A stretch of DNA of 64,000 bases. Origin: Zoroaster sp. YZ-2022. Lineage: Eukaryota; Echinodermata; Asteroidea; Forcipulatida; Zoroasteridae. The stretch is taken from contig CM055831.1 of assembly GCA_029582265.1 (NCBI GenBank), forward strand, positions 27,962,189 through 28,026,188. The letters run 5' to 3'. The notes beneath the pieces were generated by a model, which was not told the origin of the DNA, ran no database searches, and was given only the letters and a program-made list of their open reading frames with translations. The position numbers and the translations under genes are program-made. This document shows positions 50,890-60,851 of the stretch, in pieces (within the stretch, counting starts at the first letter, position 1; each line of letters starts with the position of its first letter).

Positions 50890-52144
50890 GTAAGTTTCTT
50901 ATGTACACATTATGCATTCAATAGCATGTAGTGTAGTACAGTGCATGCTGTGTAAAAACAAGACTGTGGTGCAGTACATTTTATTTCAAGTAATTTTAAA
51001 ATTTTACACGTCAAATTCACAAAGCTACAAATCAATTAAAACAAAAGAAAAGAAAAATTGCACAGTATAAAAAAATATAACGAGAGTTACAGTGAAAAAA
51101 GAAACAACAGCCCCAAACAAAGACAATACCCCTGTAGGATTGCAAGTGAACTAAAGAGATATATATTCTAAACCACTCTTTAACAAGGACTTTATTCATG
51201 ACAATTATTAGACATCCATAATACCAACTAAAATATCATTTGAATCTCAAAGTTTTTAGTTTTTAAATAAAGGTGTAAAAATGCATCGGTCCATGCGGTT
51301 TATTCAGCCAATTTGCAAAAAGAACACACTGCTGTTTAAGTATGTAAATGCAACACATCAGTGGAGGTTCAATAAACATGGCATGGGTAGCAGCATAAAG
51401 GGTTGTTGTGTTTTCATATAGTCAGTCGTCTGCTAGTAACTTTGATTGATAAATGTACTCCTTCAACTTCGTTTTTAATTTGGGAAATTCTGCTTAAGAG
51501 TTAAATTCAATTGTCTGGCAGACAGCCATAGACCAGAATTATCGCCAGAGTGTGTCTTTAATGAATGCTTTCCAGAATCCCGAAGTGAATTTCCACAGAT
51601 TTCCAGCCGGCCATAGAAGCTTGACGAGATCTTTGTGTGCTTTGTAATTTAAAACAACTGGTCAAACTCATTTGCAGCACACATTATTCAAAAGATTGCC
51701 AATAAATAACTGCCACACTCCACTTAGTGAATTCATTCATTGTTGTGTCGACGTGACACTGAATGATGTCGATGAAAATGTATGTAAACAACTCATTGAC
51801 ATACCCTATGAATTGACAGACCAAATGATCATGGCATCTGACCAGTTTAAAGTTACTCTGAATAAAAGCAAACCAAAAGAGTACATAAATAACTTTAAAA
51901 ATTAGCTCCCTGGTAATTTCCCATGTCAAATTATCCATTGAATGGTCAAATTTGTCCCTATATTGATGGAAAATCATGACAGATGTTCATGTGTATCAGT
52001 AAACTGAGCATTAATTGCAGGTATACAATGTACACATACACATAATCTTGATAAGTTTGTTTTCCCTCACTTACACCACACGCTATGCTGCATTGCCACG
52101 ATGTAAACAAAGATTGACATCGGACTTTCCTGATTTTGAGATGC

Positions 52145-52487
52145 CTTCTAGATAAGGATATCTCGTATGTCATGTTCGCTGTGGATAATGATTTTTTAGG
52201 ACATGATTTTGGCCGTACTAAAATAATCTTACATTATAAGAGCATAACTCTCAGGCCACCTCTCTTATGTTTGTCATAAGTGTTTGTTGTAAGTGTTTGC
52301 CGGTACCTCTGGGTTCCGTGGCTCCGGATGTTACCCCCCGGTGGTGTGTCCTGGCTGCCCTTAGAAATCCCCATTGTTTCTGTGCGAGAGGGGGAAAAGG
52401 TTGTTTCAGCATTTTTCCCAATCTTTTCTGCCATGCCGCGGCCATAGTTTGCACCGTTACATTACCTGAACATGAACCTGAACCTGA
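52145..52487. other. unique segment replacing the left part of the hAT element in gene 3 intron 2
   Basis: Genes 1 and 2 continue through shared intron sequence and the hAT element here, while gene 3 has this unrelated, GC-richer segment. It ends at ACCTGAACCTGAAT, and the residual hAT tail resumes immediately afterwards. Short frames exist on both strands but none is recognised. It may be a fragment of another transposon. Confidence 0.5.
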
Positions 52488-52714
52488 ATACTACAAAGGC
52501 TTTATTGGAGCGTAATCTCTTGAATTTAAAGATAATTGTCTGTAAAAGTGTAAACATTACATTGTTCAAGAGTCACAGATTTCTGTTTGCAACGCTCAAA
52601 TGTTAAGTCCAAATTTTAAAAAGTCGTTTACGGGTAATTGGAACCAAAAAATGGAACAGAGTAATGACAGTTTCGGTCGGGTATCTGGATACCCGGATAC
52701 CCGGCACAGCCCTA
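52488..52714. mobile_element. right-end remnant of the hAT-type element
   Basis: Homologous to the end of 17757-18635, finishing GGCACAGCCCTA before GCTATGAA. The left terminus is gone. Confidence 0.75.
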
Positions 52715-53321
52715 GCTATGAAACAATTATATTAGTAGTTTCTACATGTATTTCAGCAAACCTTTCAAGTAATTAACCATGAGTTAAGGTGAAATTATCA
52801 ATTTTATTCAGTTTCCGATGACCTTCTCTTAGAAAGCGGGGAAATCTCTATAACTATGAGTGCATTAGAATATCTCTTTATTCACTGTCTAATTGCTCTC
52901 CTCATAATACCTCAACAAACATTAAACAAAATGTTTGAATAATAATTTAATGTAGAAACATTCCACTTAACTGAATTTTCCTAGAAAATGAAAGTGGCTC
53001 ATAACTACATGTTATGCTATTAAAACCTTCATACATTGAAATTATGTGCTATACATGTACTCACTGGCTGTCATCAATTTAAATTTAGCCTATATTATTT
53101 TCTGAAACATGACATTGATTGAAATAAATAGTGAATAATAAATCATGACAGTTCAAAGGTTCAAAGTGAACATTGACTGTTGTGAATCCCTTTGTACATG
53201 TATAGGCCTTCATGTCAAAATATGTAGAAATATCTTCATTTAATGTTCAGCTCATAAAACATAACACACATAATTGTTATATCACTGTGCTGTGTTATCT
53301 CTATTATTATTATTTTTCCAG

Positions 53322-53941
53322 ATCCATATGACATTGCAGCTATACACAATCACTTAGTGGTTGTGGACCACACCAACAATGTCATCAAGATGTACAACAA
53401 TGATGGCACACTTGCCTTTGACTTCCACACAGTGCCTCATAGTGAGGTAGGGAAGACAGCAATGTGCCTCTGGAGTGTAGCAGTAAATAATAAGGGTAAC
53501 ATCATAATAGGTGATGCGAAGAGGATGGTGGTGAGCGAGCACAGCCCCACTGATGGCTCGCTCATTCACACTATGTCAGTCAAAACACAACCTTTCTTCC
53601 TGGCCATTGATAATAATAATAGAGTTGTAGTCAGTGGTAATAACCAACATCAAGTAGACATTGTTGACAGTAATGGTACTTCATTACTCACAATCAAACC
53701 AACAATCAATGGTCAGGAAGTTCAATACTGCAAAGGTGTATGCTGTGACAGATCAGGCATATACATTGCAGTGCGCAATGGGGATAACACTGGTCATATT
53801 CACCATTATGATGATGAAGGTAGATTCATCTCATGTATAGCTCAGGGTCTGTTCAGACCCATGGGAATCACATTCACTGCAGATGGGCATCAGCTGGTAG
53901 CAGCAGACTACTACTCAGTGAAGATATATCACATAATGTGA
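53322..53941 (+). CDS. TRIM gene 3, last exon: propeller blades 2-6
   Basis: The exon follows the TTTTTCCAG acceptor, joins in phase 1, and ends at TGA 53939-53941, giving a 589-residue protein. The frame is intact and the length equals that of gene 2's last exon (620 nt). Differences from gene 2 fall almost entirely at blade-face positions: PYDIA, DHTNN, MCLWS, QPFFL, GNNQHQ, CKGV and FRPMG. A candidate AATAAA lies at 54236-54241. Confidence 0.92.
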
Positions 53942-54594
53942 TGTAATCCAACATGCTGCTGACTGGCAATCTCCCTTGTCATCATCATAATGGTGAAATG
54001 TCCTCTTCAAGATATGTTACCCAAACATGTAATGTAGAATCTTGAGTATCAATGTCACTCTATAGAATTAATCTTGTATCATTTATTATTAATGTTTGAC
54101 ATGACAAGAGATACAGAGCATATACAATTCATTGACAATGAAGTCTTTACTTTGCTTCAAGAACCAACTCAAATGAATAATTGATTTAGATGTTTGCCCT
54201 TCACCAATTTAGCTAAGCACTTCTCCAGAGTCTTTAATAAAAGAAATCCACATATGAACTAATAAATGAATTTATGACGAGGCTAGCTATTAATTCATTT
54301 AAAAAAACAAGCCTCTGATGATTTGTTACATTTCATTTGTAATTGTTAAGTATTTGGTTGCCTTTCTATGAGGAAAATACATTTTTATTTATTTTTCATA
54401 TTAAAAGGAAGTTACCAGGAATCACTGGTGAAAAAGTTACAAATATGGGTGGTGCATCTTTAAGAGGGAGTTCCCCTCATTTTGCTTTTGACATTGTCTG
54501 TTGATTTGTAATAGCAAAAGAAAGGTCTAACCCTCTCTTTTCCCCCTCTGGATCCACCCTTGTACAGAGTTGCATAATGGAAAGGTTATATTCT

Positions 54595-57016
54595 ACACCT
54601 GACCTGCACCTTATACAAGTCTAGTTTTCTTCCTCTTACCTTTTGTTGGAGCATCCTGAGCTGATCTCTCTTGGTTGAGGATGTTTCTTGCTGAGACTGT
54701 TTCTTGTTGACCTCTGATCAGGTCAATTAGAAGGGTTGTCATGCTGTCAACCTGGAGGGAAATAAAAATGAATAGTACATTCTTGATACACTGTTTGTAA
54801 AATGTCATCATGTGCATGAATACTAAATGACAATCAAGAATTGCATATAAACAATTGACCAGTCAATGTTTCATTTGGAAACAAGTTGTGAAATCTCATT
54901 TACAGTTTCTAACCAAAGCACTGTAGGTTTCTATGCAATCATTTCTGTCCCATTCCAGACAGAAATTACCATCAGGAAACCCATGACTCTTAATATCATA
55001 AATGAGCAACTAATTCAACATAATAATTTGTGAAATTACAAAAGAGGAGCTTCATTTGTCTTGATTTAAATTTACTTTTCAACATATATGATTATTGTAC
55101 ACTTTTAAAAATAAGCATTCATAATTAGCTTTATACATTATATTGAACACTTTTACAAATGATAATCTTCATCAATTGTGTAATAAGCTTAATTGTATAC
55201 ATTGCAATGAACAAACTGTTTTGAGGTTTTCCTGTCCCAAGCCCCAATAACTTCCAATGGCAGATCCAGGGGGTGTGGGGGGCCTTGGGGGATGAAGGCC
55301 CCTCCTCCATGCTTTGGGTATTTTGTCATGTAATTATACCTTGTAGAAGTTGGTTGATATAAATACTAAGCACTGTACATTATCTATATATATGAGCATG
55401 ATTCCATGTGGATCCAGTCTCTTGTAGAGTCTTCAATGAGGGTAATGACCTTCATTAAACTGTCATTTATTTAGTTGCTACAGTTCATCATACTCATGTG
55501 TATCACCAGGGAGGTTTGAAGGATGTGAACAAATCTCCTTCTAGATTTGGATTCTATATTTTAATGAAGAAGAAAAGATTCCACTTCTTTTCTATAAAAA
55601 CAAACAAAAACAATTTGTGTGACAATGTGAACATTTGAATACATTTACAAATGTTCAACTCATAATGAAATTCCTGGTGACACGCATGAAACTATGTAAT
55701 GTTTATATTCAAGTCTTGTGTACTTTTATCAATTGTTGGAATCTAATGCACCTTCTTAATAAGGTCAATCCAATTCTATTTGTGAATGAATGTATTTGTA
55801 CAGGGAGGTTACACTTTTGCTAAATTTCTTCTACAAGTTTGCTTACTTTCAAGATCTGCATTTATCAACCAACCTGTGAAAGTTTCAGCTTAATGAGGTT
55901 GTGTCTTTAATGTCAAAATAGTGAAAATACCTTTAAATTGTTTGTATTTATTATAATTTTGTGTCTCATTCAGTCAGAAATTCAGTCAAGAAATGATTTC
56001 ATAAATTTGTATTTATATGATAGCTCCTTAGACAGAAAGATTTCAAGAGATGTTTGATTCCATCATCAACTTTACACCAAGTACATTATATGTAAAACTA
56101 TGTGTAACCTCCCTTTAAGGAAATTATTATTGTTTTGTAATTCCACAATTTGTCCATTCCTCAATGGAGTAACTAAATTTCAAGCAACTGAACACCTCAA
56201 ACTTGTGCTCTAATGTTTCTTTGCTGATGAATTTCAACATAAATATTCATTTGCAGACTTTCAAGGACATTTGTTTCACAATCTCTCCTTTAATTACTGG
56301 TATATCATCTAGAGACTTTTGATTTATTGACTATTATTATGTGATTGTTGATTAAGTTCAATTTAGTTTCAATAAGAATTTAATTTACTTGTCATTAATA
56401 TTGCAATCCATAAAGCTCTCTCTGCATGTACATAGATCTAATCAAAATAAAATATTGTACAATGGATCTTTCCATTAGCTCTGGGGGGTAAACAGCAGAG
56501 CTACACAGTGATGATGAAGTTGGAATTGAGTCAAGAATGTTTGGGAGTGGTTCGGTCAACAATTGAATTCAGGTCCGCATTAAAAGAAAGCTAATATCAG
56601 CTCTTTTGGAATGAGGGATTTTTGTCTAAGAACTAAACTTTCCTGAAATGACCTTTTGTAAACTAATTGAAATGTCAACTCAGTGATTCTTAATCCTCAG
56701 AAACACAAAATATTGAACATGCTTACCATTAAGTATTATAGAAACTTACCATTATCAAGTTTTACAAAAATCCCTGAACAAGTTGACACATCCTGTACAA
56801 CGAGCTACAATCCGATCTGATGTTATCATGGTCATTGCTGACAGAAAGAGGGCAGCATGCTACAACATTGAAGCTATCATGTTATTCAGACTACCCAACC
56901 CGAATGATCTGTAGGAAGATTGTTTTAAAAGAATTTAAATATCGTTAAGATTCAAGCAAATAAGAGACAACTTGTTGACCATGAGATCAAGTTAGAATAT
57001 TAATATAATTACACAC
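54595..57016. repeat. segmental duplication block behind gene 3
   Basis: This block aligns with 4590-7430, and with 20620-21000 plus 23945-25290. It lacks the 2.9-kb hAT element and keeps the segment at about 55480-56450 that the copies behind genes 1 and 2 lost. Similarity stops near 57016, which marks the right edge of the tandem array. Confidence 0.8.
54640..54751 (-). CDS. candidate minus-strand exon
   Basis: Same length (112 nt) and splice borders as 20665-20776, with an intact frame on the minus strand (VDSMTTLLIDLIRG then a polar stretch). No partner exons were found. Confidence 0.4.
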
Positions 57017-57487
57017 CCATTAAAGAAATTATTATTTTCAGTTTGACTTGCGAACAGGGCATCAAGTATATTGTAGAGGTCATATTTCTGGAAAAAAATT
57101 AGAAAAATATTGCCCTACTGCAAAATGACAGCTTTAAACATACTTGGTTCGTCTATGATGTTTCTGTGCAGTTTGCAATGGATAACCATGCATTGTGCAT
57201 GCATAGAAATATTACTCTAAAAGGACCAAAGGAAAAGCGTACAAAAACGAAAGGCACAATGTCGATCAAAATGATTTCATTTGTATTATGCTTCACAGGC
57301 GCTGTATAAACATGGCTAAATATAATAGATCCCAAGCAAAATAATGACAATAAAAGAACTGGTAAAAGAATTCAATATAAACACAATTATTGCAAACAGT
57401 TCCCAAACTAGTTACAGACTTTTTGAGTGCTTGTTCCATACTTTTTTTTCTCCATCGCTTTTTTCCCAATACCCAGGGTTACTAGCC

Positions 57488-57576
57488 GGTTAGGGTTAGG
57501 GTTGAGGATATGGTTATGGTTATGGTTATGGTTATGGTTAGGGTTAGGGTTAGGGGTTAGGAATAGGGTTAGGATT
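57488..57576. repeat. interstitial telomere-like tract
   Basis: GGTTAGGGTTAGGGTT, then several GGTTAT steps, then GGTTAGGGTTAGGGTTAGG. TTAGGG units flank a TTATGG-type variant core. Confidence 0.85.
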
Positions 57577-58894
57577 TGGGCTTGAATAAATGACTTACAT
57601 GTAGCTAAATTATACAAACCTTGAAAGGCCCCATGGCAACATCTTCGTCATTTGCATCTTATTCTAGAATTATTAGCAGATTGCGGTTCAAGAGATAAAT
57701 GTTCAAAACAAACACACAATGTATGATGGCACAGGTGACTTACATCACACTCTCCTGGTAAATCAGAGATTCCACAGTGTGCCATGTATAAGCCACTCTA
57801 TGCACATGCATCATTATGCATTTGTTTGATCCCAGTAATTTGACATTGATTATTCCATATTTTTTCCTTTTAAATCCTTGCTAAATTATACACCCTGTGG
57901 ATTCCAACAAGTGTGTCTTCTTGTCGAGAGAACATTTTAGTTTGGCACAAAAAGCCTCCATGTTTACAACTAGCAAACCACAATAAAACTATTGGCTAGA
58001 AGTTTTACCTCAGTTACCCATGTATACCAGTAATCAGATTTTAAGTTCATAAATGAAGGGCAGGAAACTTGTTTAAAAACATTTTTCTAAAATTCAAACC
58101 TGATTTGATATGTATAAATGAAGAAAAAGGTAATTTTTGTAAACACAGGACCAAATGGCAAATATAAACAGTAGCCAAAAAAGAGCACATGCAGACTATG
58201 GTATGAATTTCACAATTCCACATACCTTTTTGTTGTAACAGTACTGTATTCATCCAATAAATACAAGGATATTGAATGAGAATATTTAATGTGTACAGAT
58301 TTTTCATTTATTGTCAGCCTTTTACTAATACTGTAAACAAAAGCACATGTTTAAATCCCACCGTCATATATAGGGTGCACCCCAAATAAACTCCCATAGT
58401 AAACAGTGCTAAATACAAAATACAAAATATCATTAAAAAGTCGTACAGCTTTTAAAACCAAAAGGAAAAAATATTGATCGATATATATAACCTTTATTTT
58501 CTTCTCAATTTATTGAGGAAAGTCCAGGCTTCCATCAAGTTATTCTCATCCCAATAGAAACCACCCTCTACACATGTGAAAACTCCCACACTGAAAAGCA
58601 GCCATTTTGGAAAAAGGCCTTATGCTTGAAATCAAATTAGGAGCACTTTTTCAGGGCCTAGTGTGTCCAAAATACTCTATGTTGGAAGTCAATGACCCCT
58701 AGCTCAATGGGCCATTTTTACACAATATTTATGACAAATTACATAATTATTCTAAAAATAGGAGACTGTGAACAGAAGAAGTATTCGGACTAACCATGGA
58801 TTGACCATAATGCTTTATTTGTTTTTTAAATATGATGAAAATTATCTGCAAGTTACTCCTTTTTTACTTTTAGAAGAAAAAAAATGCTCTGTAA

Positions 58895-59180
58895 AGACTA
58901 AAATATGGTTGTCACACCCGGGGATCAGAAATCATCTAAGAATTCCTCCATTTGTGTAGTTTTTGAGGGGAAATCAATTCTTTTCTTAATTATAAAAGTG
59001 TTTATATTTTAACTGATTTCTGAAAAATTTTCTCCTAAAACGTAAAAAACTTCCAACATCTTACCGATCACCTTTCTCCTCCATTGACTAATGTGCGTTT
59101 GGGTTTGTTTACAACTTTTATTCCCCAAACCCATTTCCCATTGCGCGCACAATTCCGATAAGGCTTATAAAATGATGCAT
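58895..59180. repeat. dispersed repeat, copy 1 (second at 62570-62850)
   Basis: Shared landmarks are AGAATTCCTCCA, GTAGTTTT, CACCTTT followed by TCCTCCATTGACT, GTGCGTT, and GCACAATTCCGA followed by AAGGCTTAT. The two copies are diverged and have indels. Confidence 0.65.
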
Positions 59181-59529
59181 TTTTCCACAATTTTCCTTCC
59201 CATTTTTGCCCATTAAAGAACACTTTCTGTTTCTATGTAATCTCATGATGGTCGTTGGACCCTTGAGTACGTAAAATATTACCTGAAAATGGTGATATTT
59301 CCCACTTGTTTATGCTTCGGTGGCTAACGTTCACGCACGCACAGGGAACTGTTGGAAGTTTGCGCGCATGCGCATTTCCATCTGTACATGTGAACGTGTG
59401 TGTGCGCGAATACCATACCAGTGATATTAATTTGTTCAATGGATCGAAGACGTCAAACCGCTTCAAACATGTATTTTCAGTGACTGCCTCAGCGCAATAC
59501 AAGCAATTTCAAAACATAACCCCGAAAAC

Positions 59530-60130
59530 AAAATAATATGTGATATACGACACACATTAATTAACATACAAAATCAAAATAACTATGTCATTTTTGAATG
59601 GATTCCTGGTCATTGCGGAATTCCAGGAAATGAAAAAGTAGATCAAATAGCAAAACTAGCCACATACAAAAATAACATTGATCACAATATCCCCTTTTCA
59701 AGTTCCAAAATAAAACATAACATCAAAGAACAGCTTAAAAGTTAAAATCAACTGGAAAAATACAATACTAAAACAAGATCTCACTCATAATATTAAATAT
59801 GACCCCATATTCAAATTCACCACATGGGGCCTTAAACGATACCAAGAAATAATATTACATAGAATAAGAATAGGCATCTGTAAAAATTTAAACAACTTTC
59901 GTTACAATATTATTATAGGCAAACATCCCAATGGATTATGTGATACATGCGCTGTCCCCGACAACATCTCTCACTTTCTTTTAACCAGTGCCCAAATTAC
60001 AACACACAACGCTTATGGAAAATCTCAAATTACCTCAAACAGTAACATTAACACAACTTCTGGGGAAAAAAAGAAAACTATTATGAAATCATTAAATACA
60101 TCCAAAATTGTAACGTTGAAATCTAAATAA
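59530..60130 (+). mobile_element. remnant of an RNase H-bearing LINE
   Basis: The first frame reads FEWIPGHCGIPGNEKVDQIA, the conserved C-terminal part of a retrotransposon RNase H domain, and stops at 59743-59745. The next frame continues from about 59746 with QEIILHRIRIG, then HPNGLCDTC and NISHFLL, the usual region after RNase H in I-, Tx1- or jockey-group elements. Frameshifts and a stop show that it is dead. No reverse transcriptase portion is retained upstream. Confidence 0.85.
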
Positions 60131-60788
60131 TATGCCTAGCCTCTTTATGATTAACTGAGTATTGCAAAAATCAGGTGGGAGGGCCGGCTACGGGTGATTG
60201 GCGGGTCACTGCGTCACGTCACACGTCATCACCTAGCGAGCTGGCCTGCAAATCAGCCGGCGGAGCCCGGGCTCTTAAACTGCAAGGTACACTACACGGC
60301 TCGACCCCTAGGACACTTGTGGCACATTATGATCTGAGGATCACTTACACCCCTCCCTACCAACCCCAACCTTGTTAAGATTAGCGAACAACTTATCATA
60401 AATGGCACAAAGGGCACATCGATTGCCATAAGTGCCACATAGTCCTACAACATGACAACAACAACAACTTTCAACTCCCGACATGCCCGAGCGCCAGAAT
60501 CATAAAAACACACGCGTCGACTCACTCTCATTCGCCGAAAGTATCCTACAAAATTTGCTACCACTTTGCATACCATTTTACTGGTATTACCACTACCAGT
60601 AAAATGTCCAATTCCTGACCTTCGGACGATCACTGATAATAAAAATCCAGGGACCTTTTATTTGCAAAAAACTCACAAGACAAACTAGCCTAAACGGTGG
60701 TACACGAAAGAGGGCGCCATCATGTTCGGACCCCTGCGCTGCGCTGCTGTATGTGTGTGGTGGTGATGAACGGGTCCAACATCGAAGC
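60131..60788. other. GC-richer spacer, possibly LINE tail then promoter
   Basis: This follows the LINE remnant and includes CAACAACAACAAC at 60455-60467 and a GC-rich stretch at 60175-60300. At 60712-60722 is GCGCCATCATG, similar to a YY1 site, about 70 bp before the ATG at 60789. No complete gene was found. Confidence 0.4.
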
Positions 60789-60851
60789 ATGGAGGAAGGA
60801 AAACAGTTTTCCTTCCTCCATGACCATGATCCAAGCAGGTTATTTCGCCAC
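60789..60851 (+). CDS. candidate first coding exon of a gene running to the right
   Basis: ATG 60789 opens 21 codons (MEEGKQFSFLHDHDPSRLFR, then H) that end exactly at a GTGAGTA donor at 60852. The 300 bp upstream are comparatively GC-rich and contain a YY1-like site, consistent with a promoter. The start codon lies inside a perfect 35-bp palindrome. I could not find the next exon before the window ends, and the protein family is unknown. Confidence 0.4.

Larger units (their letters stand above)
57017..59500. other. non-array DNA, no gene recognised
   Basis: Beyond the array edge the sequence is AT-rich and mostly unmatched elsewhere in the window. It contains the telomere-like tract at 57488-57576 and the left copy of a dispersed repeat at 58895-59180. 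No splice-supported exon was seen. Confidence 0.4.

Noticed and set aside
57408..57617. Asn/His/Pro-repeat protein on the minus strand
   Set aside because: It is the translation of the telomere-like tract.
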